DNA of 64,000 nucleotides from an uncultured Bacteroidales bacterium (GTDB lineage Bacteria > Bacteroidota > Bacteroidia > Bacteroidales > F082): contig CALAZZ010000147.1 in the NCBI GenBank assembly GCA_937926515.1, forward strand, positions 6,690 to 70,689, read 5' to 3'. Both the position numbers and the translations under genes were made by a program. This document shows positions 24,580 through 33,457 of this stretch, one piece after another. The notes beneath the pieces were generated by a model. That model was not told where the DNA came from. It saw nothing but the letters and a program-made list of their open reading frames with translations, and did no database searches. Numbering within the stretch: position 1 is the first letter of the stretch; every line of letters begins with the position of its first letter.

Positions 24580-25254
24580 TTATTTGAAGAAATAAATAAC
24601 TATCGGAATTGCCAGGTAACCAGCCGTAACCAGAACGGAGTATATGTTACCAATCAACTTGATTGCCGGTGTATAGGTTTTGTGGTTCAGCCCCAGCGAT
24701 TGAAAAGCCGACTGAAAACCATGCTGGAGGTGAAAGCCCAGAAGTAAAAGTGAAATAATGTAAAAGATCACATACCAAATATCCTTAAACAAGGCAACAA
24801 CTAAGGCACCAACATCTTTATAAACACCCGATTCATAAGCGATCATCTCAATGGGGCCAAACTTAACTTTGAAAAAGAAATTGGCAAAGTGGAGTCCCAA
24901 AAAAATCAATACGATCACTCCCGTATGTATCATGAACTTTGAAAAATAAGAGGTTTCTGAGAATCCCTTTCGTTCATAACGCATCGGCCGTGCTATCCAG
25001 TTTTGTATTTGAAGCACAAAACCTAAAATAATATGAATGATGAAGCCTGCAAAAAGCACCCACTGGAATGTTTGTATCAATGGATTGGTTAGCATAAAAT
25101 GTGCTGCCTGGTTAAATAATTCGCGTGTGTCATCAAAAAGAATTAAAATATTAATCGTAAGGTGCACCACCAAAAAGGTTATTAAAAAAAGCCCCGCAAG
25201 GGACATAATAATTTTTTTGGTGATCGATGAATAGTGTAATACTGCTTTACTCAT
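24580..25254 (-). CDS. sdhC: Succinate dehydrogenase/fumarate reductase cytochrome b subunit
   Basis: A 224-residue single membrane anchor with five helices, typical of the di-heme type B complex. Helices and His residues are visible: SLAGLFLITFLVVHLTINIL, a helix with HIILGFVLQIQNW, FMIHTGVIVLIFLGLHFANF, and LLLGFHLQHGFQSAFQSLGL near the C-terminus. The His residues in these helices are the likely heme ligands. It oxidises or reduces menaquinone. First gene of the operon. The promoter lies in the 158-base divergent region shared with the first Xaa-Pro aminopeptidase. Confidence 0.93.
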   Translation of the reverse strand: MSKAVLHYSSITKKIIMSLAGLFLITFLVVHLTINILILFDDTRELFNQAAHFMLTNPLIQTFQWVLFAGFIIHIILGFVLQIQNWIARPMRYERKGFSETSYFSKFMIHTGVIVLIFLGLHFANFFFKVKFGPIEMIAYESGVYKDVGALVVALFKDIWYVIFYIISLLLLGFHLQHGFQSAFQSLGLNHKTYTPAIKLIGNIYSVLVTAGYLAIPIVIYFFK

Positions 25255-25296
25255 GGTGTTGGGTTTAACTGTAAAACATGTGAGGGTTATTTGCTA

Positions 25297-25326
25297 TTGA
25301 AATAAACATGAAAAAAACTACCTTTG
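25297..25326 (+). promoter_or_regulatory. Bacteroidota-type promoter (TTG, N19, TACCTTTG)
   Basis: TTG at 25297-25299 and TACCTTTG at 25319-25326 are 19 bases apart, a full match to the phylum consensus. It drives the plus-strand aminopeptidase genes with a leader of about 80 bases. Confidence 0.6.
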
Positions 25327-25412
25327 TATGGTTGAGCTAACAAATGTAAGGATATATTCTATTTGATTTATCCTCTTTAAAATAATTTAGATCGATTCAA
25401 TATAAACCCAGT

Positions 25413-26699
25413 ATGCGATACCACCCCATTACAAACTCGCTTTTCATCCGGAACCGGAAAAAATTAACTGATAAATTACCCAAAAATTCCATCCTGATTC
25501 TCAGGTCTGCTGAAAAAATGCCGCGAAACGGTGACCAATTCTATCCATTCAGACAACAGTCGGATTTTTTCTATTTAACCGGCATTGAACAAGAGGATAC
25601 TTGCCTGATATTATTTCCCGATTGCCCTAATCCTGCTATGCAGGAATTGCTTTTTATTCAAAAATTTGATCCGGTCACTGCGGTCTGGGAAGGACATAAA
25701 CTTACCAATGAACAGGCTACTGCCATATCAGGAATCACCCAGGTTCAAACCAATGATACCCTTCAAGCTGTCCTACAGGAAACATTGAACTATGCCGAAA
25801 CGGTTTATCTGAACAATAATGAATACATCAAGTTTTTTACCGATGTACCTGACAATCAACTGAGATTGGCTCACCAACTCAAACAGAAGTATCCTTTGCA
25901 TAAATACGAACGTGCGGCACCACTTTTAACCGAACTGCGCCAATGCAAAGCAAAAGAAGAAATTGAGCTGATCAAAACAGCTTGCCAAATCACCCATAAA
26001 GCCATCAGGAGAATGGCCAAATTCGTAAAACCAGGTATATACGAATTTGATGTTCAGGCCGAAATGGAACACGAATTCACAATTAACAGGGCCAACGGAC
26101 ATGGCTACTATCCCATCATTGCCGGAGGGGTGGACAGTTGCATTTTACATTACAATGAAAATGACAAACAGCTCCATAACGGTGATCTGTTGTTGCTCGA
26201 TTTTGGAGCTGAGTATGCAAACTACACTGCTGACCTCAGCCGCACACTGCCTGTAAATGGCAAATTCACTCCGCGCCAGCGACAATGTTACGATGCCGTA
26301 CTTCGTGTATTCAAGAAAGCACGTAAACTCTATGTACCAGGGAATACCATCGACCAGATCAATCAGGAATGCTGGAAGATGATGGAACAGGAAATGATTG
26401 GCCTTGGTCTGTTTACCCAAGACAATGTCAATAATCAGGATGCTGCAGCTCCATTGTACAAAAAATACCTCATGCACGGCATTGCTCACCCACTAGGCCT
26501 GGATGTGCATGATGTAGGTTCCAAGTTTGAACCCCTCCGGCCTGGTATGGTACTTACATGTGAACCTGGGATATACATCACTGAAGAGAAAATCGGTATT
26601 CGATTGGAAAATGATATATTGGTCACTGAAGATGGCCCTTATGATCTTATGGAAGATATCCCGATTGAGGCTGACGATATCGAAGCCATGATGCGCTAA
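25413..26699 (+). CDS. pepP: Xaa-Pro aminopeptidase (M24B), first of tandem pair
   Basis: A 428-residue metallopeptidase with an N-terminal creatinase-like domain (about 1-175) and a C-terminal pita-bread domain. Metal ligands are in place: LLLLDFGAEYANYTADLSRT (two Asp), MHGIAHPLGLDVHD (His), TCEPGIYI (Glu) and IRLENDILV (Glu). It removes an N-terminal residue preceding Pro, in the cytoplasm. No signal peptide. Length matches E. coli PepP (441). A second M24B gene follows 45 bases later on the same strand, apparently in the same operon. Confidence 0.92.
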   Translation: MRYHPITNSLFIRNRKKLTDKLPKNSILILRSAEKMPRNGDQFYPFRQQSDFFYLTGIEQEDTCLILFPDCPNPAMQELLFIQKFDPVTAVWEGHKLTNEQATAISGITQVQTNDTLQAVLQETLNYAETVYLNNNEYIKFFTDVPDNQLRLAHQLKQKYPLHKYERAAPLLTELRQCKAKEEIELIKTACQITHKAIRRMAKFVKPGIYEFDVQAEMEHEFTINRANGHGYYPIIAGGVDSCILHYNENDKQLHNGDLLLLDFGAEYANYTADLSRTLPVNGKFTPRQRQCYDAVLRVFKKARKLYVPGNTIDQINQECWKMMEQEMIGLGLFTQDNVNNQDAAAPLYKKYLMHGIAHPLGLDVHDVGSKFEPLRPGMVLTCEPGIYITEEKIGIRLENDILVTEDGPYDLMEDIPIEADDIEAMMR

Positions 26700-26744
26700 G
26701 GATCCTACAATGCAAACAAATCAAATAATCTAAATTACATTTCC

Positions 26745-28166
26745 ATGTTTGAAAAAGAAGCTTATATCAATCGTAGAAAAAACCTAAAGAAACTTATTAG
26801 TAATGGCATAGCGCTGTTCCCTGCCAATCAGGATGCTGCCTTCAACTATCCGGCAAACACCTACCGATACCGGCAAGACAGCCATTTCTCCTATTTCTTT
26901 GGATTACATCATCCCGGATTCATGGGCATGATCGACTTTGATAGCGGTGAAGAGATCCTCTTCGGAAATGATGTTGACATAGATGACATCATCTGGATGG
27001 GCCCGCAACCTGCCGTTAGTGAACAAGCAGCTCTCGCAGGTATACATAAAACCTACCCCTATCGTGATGTTGAAGAATACATCAAAAAGGCATATCAACA
27101 AGGACGAAAAGTGCATTATCTGCCACCCTACCGTGGCGAAATGTCCATAGAACTTGGCAGTTTATTGAATATACACCCGGCCGAAATAAAAGCCAATGCC
27201 AGCATGGAGCTTATTAAGGCGGTGGTACAATTGAAAGAAATCAAGGAAGAAAGGGAGATCGCTGAAATCGAAAAAGCTATTGATACTGCCTGGCTGATGC
27301 ACACCACCGCCATGAAAATGGCCAAGCCGGGGATGAATGAGCGAGAAATTGCAGGCACCATCGAAGGCATCGCACTGGCTCACGGAGGGCCGGTATCCTT
27401 TCCTATTATTTTGAGTATCAACGGACAAACCCTTCACAATCACTATCATGGCGATGAACTTGTTGGGGGCCGTATGTTGGTGGTAGATACAGGCACCGAA
27501 ACAGATAAGCTTTATGCGAGCGACATCACACGTACGACACCTGTTGGCGGGAAATTCAACCAGCGCCAAAAGGAAATTTATGAAATTGTGCTTAGAGCAG
27601 AAGTTGAAAGCATTGCAGCAACCAAACCGGGTATTGAATACCGTGAGATGCATCTGCTGGCAGCCCGGATCCTAACTGAGGGATTAAAAGACCTTGGCTT
27701 GATGAAAGGTGATGTGGATGAAGCTGTTGCAAACGGTGCACATACCCTGTTCTTTCCGCACGGACTCGGACATATGATGGGAATGGATGTTCATGATATG
27801 GAGGGCCTTGGCGAAAACAATGTGGGTTACGACCAGCATACCCAGCGTGCCACACAGTTTGGAACTGCCTATCTGCGCCTTGGTAAAAAACTGAAACCGG
27901 GATTCGTTTTAACCAACGAGCCGGGCATTTATTTCATACCAGCACTCATTGATAAATTCCGTAGTGAAGGAAAGTTCAAGGATTTTATTAATTACGACTT
28001 AGTTGAATCCTATAAAGACTTTGGTGGTATCCGCATCGAAGATGATGTGCTGATAACCAAAACAGGACAGCGAATTCTAGGTAAGCCTATTCCTAAAACA
28101 ATTGCAGAAGTCGAAGAAACATGTGCCCGAAAAAGAGAATGGCTAAAATTTGACGGAATATTCTAA
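26745..28166 (+). CDS. Xaa-Pro aminopeptidase (M24B), second of tandem pair
   Basis: A 473-residue M24B peptidase. The N-terminal domain opens with NLKKLISNGIALFPANQDAA and YRQDSHFSYFFGL. The metal site is intact: LVVDTGTETDKLYASDITRT, FPHGLGHMMGMDVHDMEG, LTNEPGIYF and IRIEDDVLI. It is longer than its neighbour, with an extra segment around GYDQHTQRATQFGTAYLRLG between the His and the first Glu, a hallmark of the type found throughout Bacteroidota. It is a diverged paralogue rather than a recent copy. Cytoplasmic. Confidence 0.92.
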   Translation: MFEKEAYINRRKNLKKLISNGIALFPANQDAAFNYPANTYRYRQDSHFSYFFGLHHPGFMGMIDFDSGEEILFGNDVDIDDIIWMGPQPAVSEQAALAGIHKTYPYRDVEEYIKKAYQQGRKVHYLPPYRGEMSIELGSLLNIHPAEIKANASMELIKAVVQLKEIKEEREIAEIEKAIDTAWLMHTTAMKMAKPGMNEREIAGTIEGIALAHGGPVSFPIILSINGQTLHNHYHGDELVGGRMLVVDTGTETDKLYASDITRTTPVGGKFNQRQKEIYEIVLRAEVESIAATKPGIEYREMHLLAARILTEGLKDLGLMKGDVDEAVANGAHTLFFPHGLGHMMGMDVHDMEGLGENNVGYDQHTQRATQFGTAYLRLGKKLKPGFVLTNEPGIYFIPALIDKFRSEGKFKDFINYDLVESYKDFGGIRIEDDVLITKTGQRILGKPIPKTIAEVEETCARKREWLKFDGIF

Positions 28167-28220
28167 CTTCCGGATTTAAGGAAATGTGGATTGTTTATAT
28201 CGCAATTCCTTTTCCTGAAA

Positions 28221-28520
28221 TTACAATTCTTTACAGGTATTGATGCACTTAATGATGTCAGATAGTGTATTGCTCATCAATGAATAATATATCTTTTTCC
28301 CGGCTCGGCGAGATTTTAATATCCCTTTGTTTTTCATGATATTAAGGTGATGAGATGCCGCAGCTTGCTCCAGATCCAGGCGTTGGTATATTTCAGTAAC
28401 ACTGAGTTGATCAACATGTGAAAGCAATTCAATTATTGCAATACGGACCGGGTGTGCGATTGCCCTGAGCCGTCCGGCCATCTGTTCTAGCTTTACAACG
28501 CTAATTTCTGCTAACTCCAT
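28221..28520 (-). CDS. ArsR-family winged-helix regulator
   Basis: A 99-residue ArsR/SmtB-type repressor from the ATG at 28520, which has AAGGTG 5 bases upstream. Winged-helix: AIAHPVRIAIIELL, LSVTEIYQRLDLEQAAASHHLNIMKNKGIL, then the wing SRRAGKKIYYS. The classical arsenic/cadmium motif ELCVCDL is absent (the matching helix has no Cys), so it does not look like a standard metal sensor of that type; Cys residues occur only near the C-terminus (IKCINTCKEL). Its target is unknown. It is alone, convergent with the aminopeptidase operon. Confidence 0.85.
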   Translation of the reverse strand: MELAEISVVKLEQMAGRLRAIAHPVRIAIIELLSHVDQLSVTEIYQRLDLEQAAASHHLNIMKNKGILKSRRAGKKIYYSLMSNTLSDIIKCINTCKEL

Positions 28521-28682
28521 AAAACACCTTTTTTGCAAAAATAAGGAATCCCCATATATTTATAGGCATTTTAATTAATTCTAAGTGCCAAAAAGTCAAT
28601 ATATAACGATTCTAAATAAGCGGTATTGAGCTTATACCATTTTACGAATCCGTCTTCATTCTTAATGAATAAAAACTCCTTT

Positions 28683-28706
28683 AATACGAATATTAGAATT
28701 CGTATT
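28683..28706. promoter_or_regulatory. Inverted repeat (9-bp arms)
   Basis: AATACGAAT and ATTCGTATT separated by 6 bases, in the 268-base region between rfaE2's 3' end and the arsR start. Possible operator for the ArsR protein or a 3' structure of the rfaE2 transcript. No T run. Confidence 0.4.
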
Positions 28707-28788
28707 TCGACATCAAAACCAGCTCATTAATTATGTATCAATGCCAGATGGTAAACAAGCTCACTCATTAACTAAACCAAAGTGGTCC

Positions 28789-29280
28789 TTAAAGATTCTT
28801 CAGCTTGTCAATAATTGAGGAGGTTGAATACCCACTCACCAGATCGATCGTTTGGACCATTCCGCCTTTTGCCTTCACGATATCGTAACCAACAACGTCC
28901 TCTGGCTTATAGTCTTTTCCTTTAATCAGTACATCAGGTTGTATATTGCTGATTAACGTATATGGCGTATCCTCATCAAACAGTGCAACAGCATCAACAA
29001 ACTGAAGTGAGGCCAGGAGTATGGCGCGTGCTTGCTGTTCATTAACAGGCCGACCGGAGCCTTTGAGGCGTTGCACCGAAGCATCTGTATTTAGCCCCAC
29101 AATTAACACATCACCTAAATTTGCTGCTTTCGACAGGTAATCAATATGCCCTAGATGAAGAATATCAAAGCAGCCATTGGTGAATACGATTCTTTTATCC
29201 TGGAACCGCCATACAGCCAACATTGATTTCAGCTTTTCTGGAGAAAATATCTTTTTTTCAGGATAGACCAATTTAGCCAT
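28789..29280 (-). CDS. rfaE2: D-glycero-beta-D-manno-heptose 1-phosphate adenylyltransferase
   Basis: A 163-residue nucleotidyltransferase equal to the C-terminal half of E. coli HldE. The nucleotide motif TNGCFDILHLGHIDYL is present with LIVGLNTDASV, QARAILLASLQFVDAV and DVLIKGKDY. It makes ADP-heptose for lipopolysaccharide core. The kinase half (RfaE1/HldA) is not in the window. The ATG overlaps the stop of the upstream YbhN-like gene by 8 bases, and it is the last gene of the panC-panD-ybhN-rfaE2 minus-strand run. Other members of the cytidylyltransferase group are an alternative, but the length and GC.DILH.GH block support this call. Confidence 0.85.
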   Translation of the reverse strand: MAKLVYPEKKIFSPEKLKSMLAVWRFQDKRIVFTNGCFDILHLGHIDYLSKAANLGDVLIVGLNTDASVQRLKGSGRPVNEQQARAILLASLQFVDAVALFDEDTPYTLISNIQPDVLIKGKDYKPEDVVGYDIVKAKGGMVQTIDLVSGYSTSSIIDKLKNL

Positions 29281-30286
29281 GATCTTCTTTATTTCTATTG
29301 TTCAAAGAAAGCAAAAAATAACTTATGCCACCTAGGATCACATTCAGCAATGTTTGCCCTGCATGTGTAATAGCAACAAACGACCCTGCAGCAGCTCCAC
29401 TAATAGCATATACCTCAACCAAAACCGCTTTTCCAATAAAGTGATAGGCACCAATTCCGCCCGGCACCGGTGCAACTATTCCCAGGCTACCAATGGCAGT
29501 GAAGGTTAAAGCAGCTATAAAATCCAAACCCGTGGTCTCGGCCAACATATAAAATGGCAGATAAACCATAAGGGCATAAAAGAACCAGATGAGCAATGTG
29601 TACAATCCAAAAAGCCACTTTGTCCTGATGTGCATAATGGTCTTGATCCCATTAAGCAGGTCGCTGATCATTTCCCTTGTTTTAGTGTAGCCTGGAATAC
29701 TTTTTATATGCGACTTAAAAACATAAACAAGTACCACTGAAGCCACAAGAGATAATAACAGCACAACCATTATGACCACGATTATCCTGGCATTGTTTTC
29801 AATGGATGTAAACAGAGGCTGAGTCAAGTCAGTTATAAGTCCTCCTGCAATATCCCATTGAAATACGATTACACTTAACAATAAAAGAGCGAGGACAGCC
29901 AGATCAAAGATCCGTTCGGAGATCACGGAACCAAACAGGATGTTAAAGGGTACCTTTTCCTTACGCGAAAGCACTCCACAGCGCATTACTTCACCCATTC
30001 TAGGCACAGCTGTATTGGCCATATATCCTACCATAACAGCATAAAAAGTTGTGGAAAGGCGTGTTTTATATCCCAGGCTTCCAATGAGCAGATTCCACCG
30101 CAAAGCTCTGAATACATGAGCAATTACTGCACTTATAAGCGCAAGAAACAACCAGAAATAATTGGCTTGCCTGATGTCAGTCCAGACTTCGGCTAAATCA
30201 AGCTTTCGAAAACTCAACCAGAGTAAAAAAAATCCCAGTAATAAAAATACCAGGTACTTAATAATTTCTTTTACCTTCTTAGTCAA
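29273..30286 (-). CDS. YbhN-like flippase-domain membrane protein (UPF0104)
   Basis: A polytopic membrane protein of about 337 residues with eight or more hydrophobic segments and the family signatures ALRWNLLI, GYMANTAVPRMGEVMRC, FDLAVLALLLL and IGSLGIVAPVPGGIGAYHF. It belongs to the lysylphosphatidylglycerol synthase transmembrane/YbhN group, without the synthase domain; a lipid-transfer or flippase role is inferred. The frame can be extended to 30352 but would overlap panD by 62 bases. A TTG at 30286, 4 bases after the panD stop, is my preferred start because it gives normal spacing and a membrane helix from residue 8. It overlaps rfaE2 by 8 bases. Confidence 0.8.
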   Translation of the reverse strand: MTKKVKEIIKYLVFLLLGFFLLWLSFRKLDLAEVWTDIRQANYFWLFLALISAVIAHVFRALRWNLLIGSLGYKTRLSTTFYAVMVGYMANTAVPRMGEVMRCGVLSRKEKVPFNILFGSVISERIFDLAVLALLLLSVIVFQWDIAGGLITDLTQPLFTSIENNARIIVVIMVVLLLSLVASVVLVYVFKSHIKSIPGYTKTREMISDLLNGIKTIMHIRTKWLFGLYTLLIWFFYALMVYLPFYMLAETTGLDFIAALTFTAIGSLGIVAPVPGGIGAYHFIGKAVLVEVYAISGAAAGSFVAITHAGQTLLNVILGGISYFLLSLNNRNKEDHG

Positions 30287-30290
30287 GGTT

Positions 30291-30641
30291 TTAGTTGTTG
30301 ATTCTGTTGTTACTATCCGGAAAGATAATGGAAGGCTTAAATGACCTGGCATGCTCTAAATCCATGCTTGCGTATGATACAATAATCACCAGGTCGCCAA
30401 TAGCCACTTTACGTGCCGCTGCTCCATTGAGGGAAACGGTTCCACTACCTCGCTCTCCCTTGATCACATAAGTATCAAGACGTTCGCCATTGTTGATATT
30501 GTAAATGCTTACCCGCTCGTTTTCAATCAGATTGGCAGCATCCATCAGATCCTCATCTATCGCTATACTGCCGATGTAATGAAGCTCTGCCTGGGTTATG
30601 GTTGCCCGGTGAATCTTGGATTTTAATACTTGTATATTCAT
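30291..30641 (-). CDS. panD: Aspartate 1-decarboxylase
   Basis: A 116-residue pyruvoyl enzyme making beta-alanine for pantothenate and coenzyme A. The self-cleavage site is Gly24-Ser25 in LHYIGSIAIDE, and the family motifs KSKIHRATIT, VYNINNGERLDTYVI-like text, RGSGTVSLNGAAARK and GDLVIIVSYA follow. The length is normal (115-126). It lies 62 bases after panC on the same strand, so the beta-alanine and pantothenate steps are in one operon. Confidence 0.95.
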   Translation of the reverse strand: MNIQVLKSKIHRATITQAELHYIGSIAIDEDLMDAANLIENERVSIYNINNGERLDTYVIKGERGSGTVSLNGAAARKVAIGDLVIIVSYASMDLEHARSFKPSIIFPDSNNRINN

Positions 30642-30703
30642 TTAATCCGGTTGTATGATCGCTAATCAGTTCCAAATATAACGAATTTCGGGCACCAAAA
30701 TTA

Positions 30704-31546
30704 CTAATAAATCCGAATATTATCGATTAATCTTACTTGTCCCAGATATATTGCTACAAACAAAATGGCACCTTTTGCTGAAGACCAATCCTGAAGCGGC
30801 TGGAGCATTTTATCATCCGCAATCTCCACATAATCAATTTGAAATGCAGGCACTCGCTGAAAGCGATCACGCACCCATGCCTTCATTTGGGCAGGGCTGT
30901 TTGTGGGAAATAAGCCCACTGCATCCTGAAGTGTTTCATATATCTTTGGTGCCACAGCCCGCTCTTTTGCAGTCAACCTTGCATTACGTGAACTCATGGC
31001 CAATCCATCCCTTTCGCGCACAATAGGACATGGTATTATGTTCACAGGAATTCGATTCCGGCGCACCAGCTCCTTAATAATAGCCAACTGCTGAAAATCC
31101 TTTTCTCCAAAATAAGCTCTATGTGGTTTTACAATATCAAACAGCTTGCGCACCACAATGGCAACTCCATCAAAGTGGCCTGGTCTTGCACTTCCCTCCA
31201 TGGTTTCGGCCAAAAGGCCAAAATCATAATGTATGATCTCGGGCTCAGGATACATTTCGTCCACTGAAGGATAAAAGAGCACATCACAGCCCACACTTTC
31301 AAGCATTTGTGCGTCCTCATCGTATGTACGTGGATACTTTTGAAGATCTTCCGGATTATTGAATTGGATCGGGTTGACAAAAATACTCACGATTAAGAGG
31401 TCATTCTCATTTTTAGCCTTTCTCATCAATTGGAGGTGGCCTTCATGAAGCGCCCCCATGGTAGGGACAAATCCAATTGATAAAAAACGTTGATCGTCAG
31501 CATCCAAATGTTGACGTAATTTCTTAATTTGCTTAAAAACCAACAT
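30704..31546 (-). CDS. panC: Pantoate--beta-alanine ligase
   Basis: A 280-residue pantothenate synthetase. The nucleotide-binding HIGH-like block is VPTMGALHEGHLQLMRKA, followed by SIFVNPIQFN, YPRT..ED, GSARPGHFDGVAIVV, FGEKDFQQLAII and MSSRNARL. It joins pantoate and beta-alanine with ATP. Operon with panD downstream. It begins 3 bases after the stop of the thioredoxin-like gene, so the two are co-transcribed. Confidence 0.95.
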   Translation of the reverse strand: MLVFKQIKKLRQHLDADDQRFLSIGFVPTMGALHEGHLQLMRKAKNENDLLIVSIFVNPIQFNNPEDLQKYPRTYDEDAQMLESVGCDVLFYPSVDEMYPEPEIIHYDFGLLAETMEGSARPGHFDGVAIVVRKLFDIVKPHRAYFGEKDFQQLAIIKELVRRNRIPVNIIPCPIVRERDGLAMSSRNARLTAKERAVAPKIYETLQDAVGLFPTNSPAQMKAWVRDRFQRVPAFQIDYVEIADDKMLQPLQDWSSAKGAILFVAIYLGQVRLIDNIRIY

Positions 31547-31549
31547 GCG

Positions 31550-32077
31550 CTATCTTGATAAGTCAGTTAAAATTATTAACATATCTTCTTCAAGGCTTTC
31601 GGTAGGCCTTTCAATAATTCGCCCGATTTCATTGTTCTGTTTGTAAAAAATAAAAGTTGGTACCAAACCAATATTTAAATCTTCAATGTCAATTTCCCCT
31701 GCCATCTTTCTACTGTCAACACCAATCATTTCCAGTTGATGCAGGTCAAAATTCAATTGATCCAGAATTTTAATAAACCTAGGTACCTGTCTTTTGCTAT
31801 CAATACACCAAGTAGCCAGGACAATTCTGATTTTCACATCAGCCATAAGATCATAAAGTTGATTCATTACTTTAGGATTAGAACGATACGATTCATACTC
31901 CTTAAAATAATAGCTTGCAAACTCCCCTTGTTGCAATCCCTCGATACTGATATGGTCGATAAGTATTGGTTTTTTCCTGATAGAATCATAAACACTTCTG
32001 TTCAAATTCTGAGCAATAACGATAGGCCCGATTGAAAAAACCAGTAAAACCAAGAGTATGTGCCTGGCAATATTCAT
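31550..32077 (-). CDS. Exported thioredoxin-like protein (CxxS)
   Basis: A 175-residue protein with a signal peptide (MNIARHILLVLLVFSIGPIVIAQ) and a thioredoxin-like domain: RIVLATWCIDSKRQVPRF, then MIGVDSRKMAGE and the cis-Pro strand LVPTFIFYKQNNEIG. The active-site motif is CIDS (Cys91, Ser94), lacking the second Cys of CxxC. CxxS proteins cannot reduce disulfides alone and often act as isomerase-like or trapping proteins. Periplasmic. It is the first gene of the panC-panD-ybhN-rfaE2 operon, divergent from the small gene at 32248. Confidence 0.75.
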   Translation of the reverse strand: MNIARHILLVLLVFSIGPIVIAQNLNRSVYDSIRKKPILIDHISIEGLQQGEFASYYFKEYESYRSNPKVMNQLYDLMADVKIRIVLATWCIDSKRQVPRFIKILDQLNFDLHQLEMIGVDSRKMAGEIDIEDLNIGLVPTFIFYKQNNEIGRIIERPTESLEEDMLIILTDLSR

Positions 32078-32217
32078 CTCATTAATTTTTCATCACAAAA
32101 GTACGGGATTTACTTTTCTAAACCGGGATAAAAGTCATAAATTGCTGGTATTCAAATTAATTCTCTCAAAATGCGTAAAACATAAGAATTCTTTATTATC
32201 ATTTCCACACATCTGCC

Positions 32218-32225
32218 TACATTTG
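32218..32225 (+). promoter_or_regulatory. -7 element (TACATTTG)
   Basis: TAnnTTTG box 22 bases before the ATG at 32248; the -33 box is not obvious. Confidence 0.3.
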
Positions 32226-32247
32226 CAAAACTTATCAAAATCGCAGT

Positions 32248-32550
32248 ATGACGCTTGTAACTACAAACCCTTTTGACCTCAGTAAAGATGATTTCTTAAA
32301 TCGTGATCTGCTTCGTGAGCAGCTCAAGAAATTCATCAAAGGATTGCTTGAAGATGATTTTGAACATTTGTGTGCACTAATGTACAGACATGATGTGCAT
32401 GAAGAAGAATTCAACAAAGCGCTTGCATTGGCTAATGATGATGATCGCGCCCTCAAGATTGCCGAACTGGTTATTGACAGGGAGTTACAAAAAATGGAAA
32501 CCCGGGCTGCATATGCCCGTCACAAAACAAAAACCAAGCTAAACCGATAG
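32248..32550 (+). CDS. Small helical protein of unknown function
   Basis: A 100-residue, highly charged, all-helical cytoplasmic protein (LREQLKKFIKGLLEDDFEHLCALMYRHDVHEEEFNKALAL, then DDDRALKIAELVIDRELQKM). It resembles small conserved Bacteroidota proteins that I cannot assign to a named domain. Codon pattern and a good upstream -7 box support a real gene. It is located 80 bases before the ZIP transporter gene on the same strand, and may share its transcript. Confidence 0.65.
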   Translation: MTLVTTNPFDLSKDDFLNRDLLREQLKKFIKGLLEDDFEHLCALMYRHDVHEEEFNKALALANDDDRALKIAELVIDRELQKMETRAAYARHKTKTKLNR

Positions 32551-32629
32551 GATTGATCAAGCTTAATATAGCTGTAAATCAAAAATTTGACATTAGCGAC
32601 ATAGAATAAATTCAATGAAATAAGCTACG

Positions 32630-33439
32630 ATGCTGGAGCATGAAAATCTTCTGCTTGCATTTGGCCTAACGCTATTTGCAGGACTCTCAACAGGTATTGG
32701 CAGTGCCATTGCCTTGTTGGCAAAGCGCACCAATACTAAATTTCTATCGGTTTCATTAGGATTTTCAGCCGGTGTGATGGTCTATGTTTCTTTTGTTGAG
32801 ATCCTGACAAAGGCTCGTCTGCACCTGGTTGCTGAACTTGGCACAGTGAGCGGCACCTGGGTTGTAACAGCTGGTTTTTTTGCCGGCATATTGGTGATTG
32901 GGCTTATTGACAGGTTCATTCCCAGCATTGAAAACCCGCATGAAATAAGAAGGGTTGAGGAAATGGATACTGCCACCAAAAATAACCACAAGCTCAAACG
33001 GGCGGGGGTCTTTACGGCTATTGCCATCGCTTTGCATAATTTCCCAGAAGGACTGGCCACCTTTACAGCAGCTATTACCGATCCTGCCCTCGGTATAGCC
33101 ATTGCAGTAGCCATTGCCATTCACAACATACCTGAAGGTATTGCCGTGTCTGTACCTATATACTATGCAACAGGCAGCAGGACCAAGGCATTCTGGCTTT
33201 CGTTCAGCAGTGGGTTGGCCGAGCCATTGGGTGCATTGATTGGCTTTTTCTTGCTTTTTGCTTTCATTGGCCCGGTTATGTTTGGTGTTTTATTTGCAGC
33301 TGTCGCAGGCATCATGGTATTCATTTCGCTTGATGAGTTGTTGCCGGCAGCAGCCGAATTCGGAGAGCACCACCTGGCTATCTATGGCCTGGTTGCTGGT
33401 ATGGCTGTGATGGCCTTTAGCTTGCTACTCTTTATTTGA
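32630..33439 (+). CDS. zupT: ZIP-family metal transporter (ZupT-like)
   Basis: A 269-residue inner-membrane protein with eight predicted helices. The metal-site motifs on helices IV and V are AIALHNFPEGLATFTAA and AIAIHNIPEGIAVSVPIY, with SFSSGLAEPLGALIG following. This is the ZupT subgroup, importing zinc and other divalent cations. A charged cytoplasmic loop (EMDTATKNNHKLKRA) lies before helix IV. The start at 32630 gives an N-terminal helix directly. Convergent with cydB, 18 bases apart. Confidence 0.9.
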   Translation: MLEHENLLLAFGLTLFAGLSTGIGSAIALLAKRTNTKFLSVSLGFSAGVMVYVSFVEILTKARLHLVAELGTVSGTWVVTAGFFAGILVIGLIDRFIPSIENPHEIRRVEEMDTATKNNHKLKRAGVFTAIAIALHNFPEGLATFTAAITDPALGIAIAVAIAIHNIPEGIAVSVPIYYATGSRTKAFWLSFSSGLAEPLGALIGFFLLFAFIGPVMFGVLFAAVAGIMVFISLDELLPAAAEFGEHHLAIYGLVAGMAVMAFSLLLFI

Positions 33440-33457
33440 TGGTCGATGGAATGAGTG

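Noticed and set aside
27162..27653. 163-codon minus-strand frame inside the second aminopeptidase
   Set aside because: Antisense shadow; low-complexity, no family.
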